Shown: in pieces, positions 24,716-32,795 of the stretch
How the letters are laid out: every line of letters begins with the position of its first letter
Position numbering within the stretch: position 1 is the stretch's first letter
NCBI GenBank assembly: GCA_902622955.1
Contig: CACNRP010000007.1
Location: forward strand, 1 to 39,124
Length of the DNA stretch: 39,124 nt
Direction of reading: 5' to 3'
DNA from: an uncultured Pelagibacteraceae bacterium
GTDB lineage: Bacteria; Pseudomonadota; Alphaproteobacteria; Pelagibacterales; Pelagibacteraceae
Notes under the pieces: generated by a model
Databases searched by the model: none
Seen by the model: only the letters and a program-made list of their open reading frames with translations
Told to the model about the DNA's origin: nothing
Made by a program: the position numbers and the translations under genes

Positions 24716-25567
24716 TTACATAGAAGCGTCGAAACCAAAGTGCTTAATAGCAAGTTTGCTAATAATTCCTTGTTTTCTAGCTTTGTTAATTGCTTTATTG
24801 AAATCTTTTAAGATTTTAGCATCTCTTTTTCCAATAGCACTATCGCTAGCTTGTCTTATACCAACACCTACACCATTACCAAATGCACCACCTGAAAAAG
24901 TTGGTCCAACTAACATAACTGGTTTCCCTGATTTGTCTGCATAATCTGTAAAGGCTACTGCTGCAGCTAAAGCTACATCACATCTCCCAGAAGTAAGATC
25001 TAGGTTTACTTCATCTTGAGTTTTGTAGGTTCTAACATTAACACTCCCTACATCGCCTGACTCTAAAAAGTTTTGGTGAATTGTTCCTGTTTGAGTACAA
25101 ACAGTTTTACCAGCAAGTGCTCCTGTTAATGTTTTAAGGGCTTTCTTAACATCTGAACCACCTAATGATAAATTAATACCCTCTGGTGTGTCCATGCTCT
25201 CTAAACTTGAGCCTTTCATTACTGCAAGGGAAGCTACTTCATCTGCATAACCTTGTGAAAAAGTAATTGTTTTTTGTCGTTCAGCAGTAATAGACATTCC
25301 AGCCATTATCGCATCAAACTTTCTCATAACTAATGCTGGAATCATTCCATCCCAGTCTTGCTCTACAATTGTACACTCATATTTCATAATTTTGCAAAGT
25401 TCTTGAGCTAGCTCAACCTCAAAACCAATAAGATTACCTGATGCATCTTTTGAATTCCATGGAGGGTAAGCTCCCTCAGTTCCTATTTTTATTTTTTCAG
25501 CAGAAACATTTCCGATGATAAATAGAGAAGCAAGAACTGTTACAATAGTTTTTTTGAATATATTCAT
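24716..25567 (-). CDS. Polar amino-acid ABC transporter substrate-binding protein
   Basis: A 283-residue periplasmic protein of the HisJ/ArgT/OccT cluster (SBP family 3). The signal peptide (MNIFKKTIVTVLASLFIIGNVSA) ends at about residue 23. The mature start IKIGTEGAYPPWN and LIGFEVELAQELCKIMKYEC are family signatures; DWDGMIPALVMRKFDAIMAGMSIT follows, with the Arg/Asp that usually hold the amino-acid carboxylate and amine. The HisJ-like lobe ends GVGIRQASDSA. A strong AGGAG lies 6 bases before the ATG. It is the first transport gene after the speDE fusion, 58 bases downstream, so the ligand may be basic (ornithine, arginine), which is inference. Confidence 0.93.
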   Translation of the reverse strand: MNIFKKTIVTVLASLFIIGNVSAEKIKIGTEGAYPPWNSKDASGNLIGFEVELAQELCKIMKYECTIVEQDWDGMIPALVMRKFDAIMAGMSITAERQKTITFSQGYADEVASLAVMKGSSLESMDTPEGINLSLGGSDVKKALKTLTGALAGKTVCTQTGTIHQNFLESGDVGSVNVRTYKTQDEVNLDLTSGRCDVALAAAVAFTDYADKSGKPVMLVGPTFSGGAFGNGVGVGIRQASDSAIGKRDAKILKDFNKAINKARKQGIISKLAIKHFGFDASM

Positions 25568-25625
25568 TATTTTCTCCTTTAATTAGAAGGAATTATTTCA
25601 TAAATTTAAAAAAGAAAAAAGAAAA

Positions 25626-26666
25626 TTAATGATTTATTGAGGAAGAAAAATTCCAAGAGCAATCGAAACTTGGTATATAAACTCTTGATAATTTTGCATT
25701 ACCAAAGTTTTGATTAAAAACATTTAACCAGTTTTCAACCTGCTGTGGTTTTTTATCCAGACTTCCTACTTGAGCAGTAATAACGCCTTTAGGTTTTAAA
25801 ATTCTTACCAAGGATTCCATGTTCTTTGCTGCTAAATCAATACAAAATTGATCATCATTAAGGTCAACAAAGATGTGATCGTAAGTATCATCACTTACTG
25901 ATTTAATACTTTTAAATGCATCACCCCATACACATTTTACAGAATTTTTTTCAGTCGCTTTTTTGCCAATATCACCAAGGTATTTATTACATACATCCAC
26001 TACCTCGGAATCTAGTTCAAACCAGTCTATAAAATTAAAATTTTTTGAAATACATTCTCTTGCTACGCCACCATCTCCACCACCTATAATAGCAGCTCTT
26101 TCATTATCTTGATTTAAGTTAAGTCCTGAGCTAACAAAGGTTGAGCTATATAAATGTTCATCCGTGGCAGCTACTTGAATTTCTCCATCAATAAATAAAG
26201 ATTTTCCAAACTGCTCTAAATCTAAAACCTCTATATGCTGACCTGCTTTTGATTTAAAATCCTCTAAAACATCGTTTACAACATATGATTTTTGTAAACC
26301 TGGTGAACTATAGATATCGTGATACAAAGATTTTGTATCTCTATTAAATTCTTTTTTTACTATTCTCTTATGCTCAAATTCTTTTTTTATAATATCTATT
26401 GCAACTGATGGATTAATTTTTCCACAAGTAAAAAAATCAAAACTAATAATTCCTTTTTCTGGAAATGTATGAAAGCTAATGTGACTTTCAGCTAATAATG
26501 CAAGAATTGTAAATCCCTGTGGTTCAAATTTATATTTTGAGATATTAAGTATGGTTACTTTTGCAGCTTTTGCAATTTCATGAATTACCTTTTCAAATAC
26601 CGATGGATCGTATTCTTTTGTGGTTCCAATAATGTCTAGAGTGATATGTTCACCAACTTTAGTCAT
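25626..26666 (-). CDS. Bifunctional AdoMet decarboxylase - spermidine synthase (SpeD-SpeE fusion)
   Basis: A 346-residue fusion. Residues 1-~115 are a bacterial AdoMet decarboxylase: LLAESHISFHTFPE holds the self-cleavage site Glu60/Ser61 (Ser becomes the pyruvoyl cofactor), His66, and Cys81 in DFFTCG. Residues ~120-346 are an aminopropyltransferase: LFIDGEIQVAATDEHLY, the AdoMet-binding AAIIGGGDGGVARE (191-204), and DHIFVDLNDD for the catalytic Asp. Decarboxylated AdoMet made by the first domain can be used by the second to form spermidine and 5'-methylthioadenosine. The usual YHE after DE.. is YSS here. The domains are in one frame with no frameshift. It is coupled to the upstream aldolase gene (TAATG). 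Confidence 0.93.
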   Translation of the reverse strand: MTKVGEHITLDIIGTTKEYDPSVFEKVIHEIAKAAKVTILNISKYKFEPQGFTILALLAESHISFHTFPEKGIISFDFFTCGKINPSVAIDIIKKEFEHKRIVKKEFNRDTKSLYHDIYSSPGLQKSYVVNDVLEDFKSKAGQHIEVLDLEQFGKSLFIDGEIQVAATDEHLYSSTFVSSGLNLNQDNERAAIIGGGDGGVARECISKNFNFIDWFELDSEVVDVCNKYLGDIGKKATEKNSVKCVWGDAFKSIKSVSDDTYDHIFVDLNDDQFCIDLAAKNMESLVRILKPKGVITAQVGSLDKKPQQVENWLNVFNQNFGNAKLSRVYIPSFDCSWNFSSSINH

Positions 26667-27301
26667 TAATTATCCTTTTTATAATTTTTTGACTTGGATA
26701 AAACCTTATGCATTTCTTTAAATGAAAGAATCTTTGGCTTACCCAACTTGAGGCTCGTTATATACTGAAGCGATATATTTTCAACCTCTTCCGCCAACTC
26801 AAAAGCTTTAGCCAAGTTATCTTCAAATGCAATCTGACCGTGATTTGCAATCAAGCAAGCTTTTCTTCCCTTTAAAGCTTTTAAAATATTTTTTGATAAA
26901 TTCCGTGTTCCAAAAGTAGCATATTTTGCACATTTAATGTCATGACCTCCTGCCATTGCCACCATATAGTGAAATGCAGGAATTCCTCTCTTGTGAGTAG
27001 AAACGGCTGTAGCATTTGTTGAGTGCGCATGAACTATTGCTTTTGCTTCTTTCTTAATTCTATAAATATCTTGATGAAATTTCCATTCTGAGGAAGGTAT
27101 TCCTTTTTTTTTATTAAACTTTCCATCAATTGTCACAAAAACAATATCTGCATTTTTTAAGGAAGAATATTTTTTTCCTGATGGGGTAATAAAAAAACCA
27201 TCTTTATGTCGTACTGAAATATTTCCAGACCTTAAAGCAGACAGCTTTCTACTATTTAACATTCTGGAATATTTGATTATTTCACCCTTTATTTTACTCA
27301 T
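26666..27301 (-). CDS. Class II aldolase, L-fuculose-phosphate-aldolase type (probable Ald2 of a methylthioribulose-phosphate/DHAP shunt)
   Basis: A 211-residue zinc aldolase. It closely follows FucA: GNISVRHKDGFFITPSG, PSSEWKFH with the catalytic Glu, VHAHSTNATAVS with two Zn His, FHYMVAMAGGHDIKCAKYATFGT, and ANHGQIA with the third Zn His. The HYM-AAGG and ATFGT stretches are FucA/Ald2 marks and are not found in MtnB dehydratases. FucA-like Ald2 enzymes cleave 5-methylthioribulose-1-phosphate or 5-deoxyribulose-1-phosphate to DHAP and an aldehyde. Coupling by one base to speD-speE, whose by-product is methylthioadenosine, with mtnA and mtnP nearby, argues for that role over fucose use. No fucose genes are present. 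Confidence 0.85.
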   Translation of the reverse strand: MSKIKGEIIKYSRMLNSRKLSALRSGNISVRHKDGFFITPSGKKYSSLKNADIVFVTIDGKFNKKKGIPSSEWKFHQDIYRIKKEAKAIVHAHSTNATAVSTHKRGIPAFHYMVAMAGGHDIKCAKYATFGTRNLSKNILKALKGRKACLIANHGQIAFEDNLAKAFELAEEVENISLQYITSLKLGKPKILSFKEMHKVLSKSKNYKKDN

Positions 27302-27354
27302 TAAAAATATCTTGATTTTAACTTAATTTAAGATCAGACTACATAAAATTTAAA

Positions 27355-28716
27355 ATGACAGATACAATAAAATACTTCCTAGAAGAAAGTAAAATGCCAA
27401 AGACTTGGTATAATATTTGTGCTGATTTACCAAAACCAATGGAACCACCACTTCATCCAGGTACTTTAAAACCAATTGGGCCTGATGATTTAGCTCCTTT
27501 ATTTCCAATGGCTTTAATTGGTCAAGAAGTTTCTCAAGAAAGAGAAATAGAAATACCTGAACCTGTAAGAGAAATTTATAAACAGTGGAGACCATCTCCC
27601 TTATATAGAGCCAGAAAATTAGAAAAATATTTAGATACTCCAGCAAAAATTTATTATAAATATGAGGGTGTAAGCCCATCTGGTAGTCACAAACCTAACA
27701 CAGCTGTAGCACAAGCATTTTATAATAAAGAAGAAGGCACAAAAAAAATAACTACAGAAACTGGTGCTGGTCAATGGGGAACCTCATTAGCATTTGCATG
27801 TAAATTATTTGGAATTGAGTTAGATGTTTACATGGTAAAAGTAAGTTTTGAACAAAAACCATATCGAAAACTAGTCATGCAAACTTACGGCGCCAGATGT
27901 GTTGCAAGTCCGTCTAATGAAACAGACAGTGGAAAAGCAATTTTAGCTAAAGATCCAAACAATACAGGAAGTTTAGGTATAGCTATTTCAGAGGCTGTAG
28001 AAATGGCAGCAAAAAATCCTGATACAAAATATGCATTAGGAAGTGTTTTAAATCATGTGTTAATGCACCAAACTATTGTAGGAAATGAAGCACTACTTCA
28101 AATGGAGATGGCAGATGATTATCCAGATATTTTAGTTGGTTGTACCGGAGGTGGAAGTAATTTTTCAGGCCTTGCAAACCCTTTTTTAGGAAAAAATTTT
28201 AGAGAAGGAAAAAAAACAAGAGTTATTGCATGCGAACCTAAATCTTGCCCAACATTAACAGAGGGTAAATATGTATATGATTTTGGTGATACTGGTAAAT
28301 TAACACCTTTAGTAAAAATGCATACACTTGGTTCACAATTTATACCACCAGCTACACATTCAGGTGGTTTGAGATATCATGGTATGGCACCATTAGTCAG
28401 CCACCTAAAAGAAATTAATGCGCTTGAAGCAAAAGCATACGGTCAAAAAGAATGTTTTGAAGCAGGAGTAAATTTTGCAAGAACAGAAGGTATTGTACCA
28501 GCTCCAGAAGCAACTCATGCAGTTAAAGGTGCGATCGATGCAGCACTAGAATGTAAAAAAAATGGAGAATCTAAAACTATTTTGTTTAATTTATGTGGCC
28601 ATGGTCATTTTGACATGAAAGCGTACGGAGATTATTTTGAAGGTAACCTGGCAGAAGATAAGTTTGATAAAGGAAGTATGGATAAAGCATTAGAAGATCT
28701 TCCAAAAATTGCTTAA
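27355..28716 (+). CDS. trpB2: TrpB2-type tryptophan synthase beta-like PLP enzyme
   Basis: A 453-residue stand-alone beta chain of the TrpB2 group, about 50 residues longer than TrpB1, with the N-terminal extension TWYNICADLPKPMEPPLHP. The PLP Lys is Lys113 in GVSPSGSHKPNTA; ETGAGQWG (135-142) is the carboxylate-binding loop and CTGGGSN binds the PLP phosphate. No trpA is adjacent. TrpB2 proteins join indole and serine, and several prefer O-phospho-L-serine. The next gene, 8 bases downstream, is a DUF1015 protein that may make phosphoserine. Divergent from the aldolase gene across 53 bases. Confidence 0.92.
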   Translation: MTDTIKYFLEESKMPKTWYNICADLPKPMEPPLHPGTLKPIGPDDLAPLFPMALIGQEVSQEREIEIPEPVREIYKQWRPSPLYRARKLEKYLDTPAKIYYKYEGVSPSGSHKPNTAVAQAFYNKEEGTKKITTETGAGQWGTSLAFACKLFGIELDVYMVKVSFEQKPYRKLVMQTYGARCVASPSNETDSGKAILAKDPNNTGSLGIAISEAVEMAAKNPDTKYALGSVLNHVLMHQTIVGNEALLQMEMADDYPDILVGCTGGGSNFSGLANPFLGKNFREGKKTRVIACEPKSCPTLTEGKYVYDFGDTGKLTPLVKMHTLGSQFIPPATHSGGLRYHGMAPLVSHLKEINALEAKAYGQKECFEAGVNFARTEGIVPAPEATHAVKGAIDAALECKKNGESKTILFNLCGHGHFDMKAYGDYFEGNLAEDKFDKGSMDKALEDLPKIA

Positions 28717-28724
28717 TTTTTAGT

Positions 28725-29819
28725 TTGAGTTTAATAAATCCATTTAAAGCTTTAAGACCAACACAAAAACTAGCTAGTAAAATTTCAACACCAAATCCCA
28801 AATATTTTAAAAATTTAAAATCTTATCCAAAGTTTGGTTATTTAAAAATTTTGACAAGTAAAAACTTAACTCAATCAAAAAAATATTTTAAAAGTATGAA
28901 GAATAAAAAAATTATAAATAAGGAAATTAAAGATTGTTACTACATATACAAGATTTCTAATAAAAATCATCAACAAACAGGAATAATTGGTAAAATAGAT
29001 TTAAATAAGTATGATAATAAAAATATTTTAGGTCATGAAGAAACTTTTAAAAAAAGAGTTTCTGAGAGAAAAAAACAGATCTTAAATATTTCAACTCAAA
29101 TTGGTCCAATTTATACAGCTTATAAGCAAAATAAACATCTTCAAAATTTTTTAATAAGAATTACAAAATCAAAGCCAATTTATTCTTTCAGATCATTGGA
29201 TAAATTTAATCATCAGGTGTGGATTGTTGATAAAGAAAAAAATCAAAAATTTTTAAAAAAATTAATTAATAGAGTTAACAAAATATATATTTGTGATGGT
29301 CATCATAGAATCCAAGGTATGATTAATAGTAATAAAAAAATATCACCAATGATAATTGCCTTCCCTCACAATCAAATTCAAATATTAGATTATAACAGAG
29401 TATTAAGAAGTAAGTTACGAATTGAAAAAATTTTTAATATTATCAGTAAAAATTTTATAATTAAAAAAATTAAGAATAATTCTAAAAGTTTAAAAAAAGG
29501 TAATTTGGAAATGTATGTTAACCATCAATGGTATTTACTCAAACAAATTAAAAACAATAATAAATTAGATGTAACAATTCTACATGAAAATATTATTAGT
29601 AAAATAAAAGTTAATAAAATTGATTTTGTTTCTGGAATAAATGGCTCAATTATTTTAAAAAAGTTAGTAAATTCAAAAAAATTTAATATCGCTTTCAAGC
29701 TTTGCCCCACAAATATTTCAAGTGTTATGAGGATTGCTGATAAAAAAAGATTTATGCCTCCAAAATCAACTTGGTTTCATCCAAAGCCTTTAGATGGATT
29801 AATTTGTTCTGAATTATAA
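28725..29819 (+). CDS. DUF1015 family protein, possible serine kinase
   Basis: A 364-residue very basic protein with the DUF1015 marks: INPFKALRPT at the N-terminus, GHEETF (103-108), the ICDGHHRIQG motif (189-198), and MPPKSTWFHPKPLDGL near the C-terminus. DUF1015 belongs to the ParB-like fold group that includes free-serine kinases (SerK, SbnI). It may therefore convert serine to O-phosphoserine, which is inference. The start is TTG at 28725, 8 bases after trpB2; no ATG fits the conserved N-terminus. Lys/Asn/Ile content is extreme even for this window. It overlaps the asparaginase gene 3' end by 6 bases. Confidence 0.85.
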   Translation: MSLINPFKALRPTQKLASKISTPNPKYFKNLKSYPKFGYLKILTSKNLTQSKKYFKSMKNKKIINKEIKDCYYIYKISNKNHQQTGIIGKIDLNKYDNKNILGHEETFKKRVSERKKQILNISTQIGPIYTAYKQNKHLQNFLIRITKSKPIYSFRSLDKFNHQVWIVDKEKNQKFLKKLINRVNKIYICDGHHRIQGMINSNKKISPMIIAFPHNQIQILDYNRVLRSKLRIEKIFNIISKNFIIKKIKNNSKSLKKGNLEMYVNHQWYLLKQIKNNNKLDVTILHENIISKIKVNKIDFVSGINGSIILKKLVNSKKFNIAFKLCPTNISSVMRIADKKRFMPPKSTWFHPKPLDGLICSEL

Positions 29820-30791
29820 CGTGTATCTTAATTTTCCAATTATTTGACCTGTGGAATTTGCAACTTCGCTAGATTTAATCTTTGTTAATTCATTTGCATC
29901 AATAATATTTAGCTCAGAAATTAATCCTGCTATTGCAGTTTCAGCTGCTCTCGCAGCGCCATCTAAGATTTTTACTACAAGTGCAGATTTAATTTCAGGT
30001 ATTAAAGCTAAAAATACTCCTTCAGCACCATTTTTAAAAAATATTCTTCCTTTTGAAAGTTTTGTTAAGATACAATTAGTACTATTTGTGCCTCCAGTTA
30101 TCTCAGGAAAATTTATACATGAGTTAAAAATTTTTTTTGCTATATCTGTATTTTCATTTAATTTTTTATCGTCTGTTAATCGAGACGCTGCTAATGCAAA
30201 TTTTTTTAAAGGCATCAAGGGATTTGGAAGAGTACAGCCGTCAATTCCAATATTTTTTATTTTATAATCTGATAAATCTTCAATTAATTTTATTAAATCC
30301 TTTTGTAAAGGATGCGTTTTTTCATGATAATTTTCTAAAGTTAAATTTTTATGTTTACATACTGCAAGATGTCCACAATGTTTTCCCGAACAATTGTGAT
30401 AAATTCTTCTTTTATATTTATTTTCTAATTTTTCTTTAAATTTATCCTCTAAATTCCATGGCCAATCATGACCACACGAAAGATTTTCTTCTTTAATATT
30501 AATTTTTGTTAACCAATTAGAAATTATCTCTTGATGAAATTTTTCAGCATGATGTGATGCTGTTGTAATTGCTATTTGTTCTTCAGTGAGTTTCATAGAA
30601 TCTGCTATGCCGTCTTTATAAAGATTTAGAGTTTGAATTGGTTTTAATGCTGATCTTGGATAAATATTTATGTCAGAATTTCCCCACTCTTTTAAAATAT
30701 CTCCTGATGAATTGATTAATACTGCAACCCCTTGATGAAAACTTTCTGTCTCTCCACTTCGTGTAACTTCAACCATTCTTACAGATTCCAT
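29814..30791 (-). CDS. Asparaginase, rhizobial (ReAV-like, class 3) type
   Basis: A 325-residue amidohydrolase of the family first known from Rhizobium etli, unrelated in active site to E. coli AnsA/AnsB. Key residues are all visible: the Ser47-x-x-Lys50 pair in YPRSALKP, Ser79 in TTASHHAE, and the metal-binding Cys134/Lys137 in HNCSGKHCG with Cys186 in DGCTLPNP. It would release ammonia and aspartate from asparagine in the cytoplasm. It starts 4 bases after mtnA and is the last gene of the mtnP-hydrolase-mtnA run; its link to the methylthio pathway is unclear. Confidence 0.9.
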   Translation of the reverse strand: MESVRMVEVTRSGETESFHQGVAVLINSSGDILKEWGNSDINIYPRSALKPIQTLNLYKDGIADSMKLTEEQIAITTASHHAEKFHQEIISNWLTKINIKEENLSCGHDWPWNLEDKFKEKLENKYKRRIYHNCSGKHCGHLAVCKHKNLTLENYHEKTHPLQKDLIKLIEDLSDYKIKNIGIDGCTLPNPLMPLKKFALAASRLTDDKKLNENTDIAKKIFNSCINFPEITGGTNSTNCILTKLSKGRIFFKNGAEGVFLALIPEIKSALVVKILDGAARAAETAIAGLISELNIIDANELTKIKSSEVANSTGQIIGKLRYTL

Positions 30792-30795
30792 ATAT

Positions 30796-31869
30796 TTATT
30801 TATTAAATAATTTTTTTAAACTTTCAGTTGAAGCTTCAGAAATCCCTTTTTCTGTAATTAAACCGGTTACGTATTTTGCAGGAGTTACATCAAAAGCTAA
30901 ATTCATTGCTTTACTTTTGCTAGGATAAATTAAAATTTTCTTAATTTCATTATTTTCATCAACTCCTTCTACGTGAGATAATTCTTCAGAGTTTCTTTCC
31001 TCAATTGGAATATCTTTCGCATCTTTAATATCCCAATCAATTGTTGAGCTTGGAAGGGCCACATAAAAGGGAACATTGTTATCATGGGCAGCTAAAGCTT
31101 TTAGATAAGTACCAATTTTATTACAAACATCTCCATTGGATAAAGTTCTATCAGTACCAACAATGCACATATCAACCTCACCTCTTTGCATTAAAATTCC
31201 ACCTGTATTATCAGCAATAATAGTATTTGGAATTTCTTCTTCATTAAGTTCATATGATGTTAAATTTGCACCTTGGTTTCTTGGTCTTGTTTCGTCTACC
31301 CATACGTGAACTGGAATACCTTTTCTATGTGCATGATAGATTGGCGATGTAGCTGTACCCCAATTAATAGTCGCTAACCAACCTGCATTGCAATGAGTTA
31401 AAATATTTACAGTATCTTTTTTTTTGTTATAAATTTCCTCAATTATTCTTAATCCATTAATACCTATATTTTCACAAAACTTTTCATCTTCATCACATAT
31501 TTCTTTAGCTTCTTTTAAAGCTATATCTAAAATTTGATCACTATTTATGCCTGATAATTTTTTCATCATACGATCAACTGCCCATTTTAAATTAATTGCA
31601 GTGGGTCTTGATTGAATTAATTCATTTGAACTTTTTTTTATAAATTCTAGATCTTTATTTTCTTGAACTGCTAAAACTAGACCATAAGCAGCTGTTCCTC
31701 CTATTAGAGGTGCGCCTCTTACCTCCATTATTTTAATGGCATTTATTGCATCATTTACAGTTTTAAGTTCTTTAATTACAAATTGGTGAGGAAGTTTTGT
31801 TTGATCAATAATTTTAACACCATTATTTTCAAACCAAATTGTTCGATATTCTTTTCCATCAATTTTCAT
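30796..31869 (-). CDS. mtnA: S-methyl-5-thioribose-1-phosphate isomerase
   Basis: A 357-residue aldose-ketose isomerase that converts methylthioribose-1-phosphate (or 5-deoxyribose-1-phosphate) to the ribulose form. It has MEVRGAPLIGGTAAYG, the catalytic Cys160 in LTHCNAGWLAT, Asp240 in CIVGTDRTLSNGDVCNKIGT, and DETRPRNQGA; Cys160 and Asp240 fall at the same numbers as in the B. subtilis enzyme. The later motifs separate it from eIF2B-type regulators. It overlaps the upstream hydrolase stop by one base. Its product is the expected substrate of the FucA-like aldolase about 3.5 kb away. Confidence 0.95.
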   Translation of the reverse strand: MKIDGKEYRTIWFENNGVKIIDQTKLPHQFVIKELKTVNDAINAIKIMEVRGAPLIGGTAAYGLVLAVQENKDLEFIKKSSNELIQSRPTAINLKWAVDRMMKKLSGINSDQILDIALKEAKEICDEDEKFCENIGINGLRIIEEIYNKKKDTVNILTHCNAGWLATINWGTATSPIYHAHRKGIPVHVWVDETRPRNQGANLTSYELNEEEIPNTIIADNTGGILMQRGEVDMCIVGTDRTLSNGDVCNKIGTYLKALAAHDNNVPFYVALPSSTIDWDIKDAKDIPIEERNSEELSHVEGVDENNEIKKILIYPSKSKAMNLAFDVTPAKYVTGLITEKGISEASTESLKKLFNK

Positions 31870-32795
31870 TAAATTTTTGACTCTATAAAATTTAAAATTG
31901 TTGGATTAAAATATTGAAAACAATCTCCTAAAGCCATGTAGTGTCCATTTTTAACTTTTTCTTTCCATCTTTCTCCATTATTTATTCCAATTCTACTGCA
32001 ATTTTTATTGTTAATTTTAAAATCTTCGCTAATTATTATTCTTTTTACTCCTGGTATTTCTTCTACCCAATCAGACAACAATCCATCATAAGGATCTTTT
32101 GGATGAGTAAAAACTAAGACAGGTAGATTTTTTGCTTTACCAATATCTTTAATTTGATTTTCTCTTAAAACTGCTGGCCCAGGTTTTTTCTTTTTAAAAT
32201 TTTCTAAAGCTTTTTCTATTCCAACTTTTTTAACTTTATATTTTTTGGATAATTCACCATAACAAGCATGGTGAGTAGAAATTCCTCCAGCAACCTTGTC
32301 AGGATATTTTGAAATCAACATCATGGTTGCCCATCCTCCACATGATTGCCCTGCTATAAATATTTGGTTATTTGGTATACCCAATTCTATGAATTTTTTA
32401 ATTAAATCTAAATTAGCATTAACTCTTTTATCTAATTTTGTTATTCCTTTATATGGAAAATCAAATTTTTTTTTCCAAAGTCTTTTCCAATCATCGCCAG
32501 CTAAATGATCTGTACAAAAGCTATATACTAAAACCTCTTTATCTTTAACTTTTTTTCCTGACAAAGAGGCAATATTGCGAATATTATTTTTCCATACACA
32601 GTTTTTTGAGGGTTTATCATGATCATCTTGGCCATGATTATATATTATTAGAATTTTATTTTTTGGGTCTTTTACCTCAAAATTAGTATTTAATTTCCAC
32701 TCACCACTAAGAAAACCACTTTTAAGCAATTTGTCTGCATGTAAAGGGGTAGAAAATAAAAAAATAATTAGAAAACTAAATAAATATTTTTTCAT
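31869..32795 (-). CDS. Secreted alpha/beta-hydrolase-like protein
   Basis: A 308-residue protein with a signal peptide (MKKYLFSFLIIFLFSTPLHA, cleavage at about residue 20) and an alpha/beta hydrolase fold. The nucleophile elbow is AGQSCGG with Ser151; ILIIYNHG (about 48-55) is the oxyanion strand, an acidic residue follows in THPKDPYDGL, and the catalytic His is probably in NGHYMALGD. Several Cys (66, 94, 152 and later) could form periplasmic disulfides. Substrate unknown. It overlaps mtnP by four bases and mtnA by one, so it is in the middle of that operon, although the mtn enzymes are cytoplasmic. Confidence 0.82.
   Translation of the reverse strand: MKKYLFSFLIIFLFSTPLHADKLLKSGFLSGEWKLNTNFEVKDPKNKILIIYNHGQDDHDKPSKNCVWKNNIRNIASLSGKKVKDKEVLVYSFCTDHLAGDDWKRLWKKKFDFPYKGITKLDKRVNANLDLIKKFIELGIPNNQIFIAGQSCGGWATMMLISKYPDKVAGGISTHHACYGELSKKYKVKKVGIEKALENFKKKKPGPAVLRENQIKDIGKAKNLPVLVFTHPKDPYDGLLSDWVEEIPGVKRIIISEDFKINNKNCSRIGINNGERWKEKVKNGHYMALGDCFQYFNPTILNFIESKI

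Noticed and set aside
26666-27301. MtnB (methylthioribulose-1-phosphate dehydratase)
   Set aside because: It has the FucA/Ald2 marks (PSSEWKFH, HYMVAMAGG, YATFGT) and lacks the MtnB pattern, and no MtnC/MtnD partner is seen.
27350-27679. 109-residue minus-strand ORF over the start of trpB2
   Set aside because: It is the antisense of a strongly conserved PLP-enzyme N-terminus, leucine-rich only because of AT-rich antisense codons, and has no recognisable motif.
29851-30439. Two plus-strand ORFs (138 and 100 residues) antisense to the asparaginase gene
   Set aside because: The asparaginase on the minus strand has all catalytic and metal residues; the plus frames show no motif.
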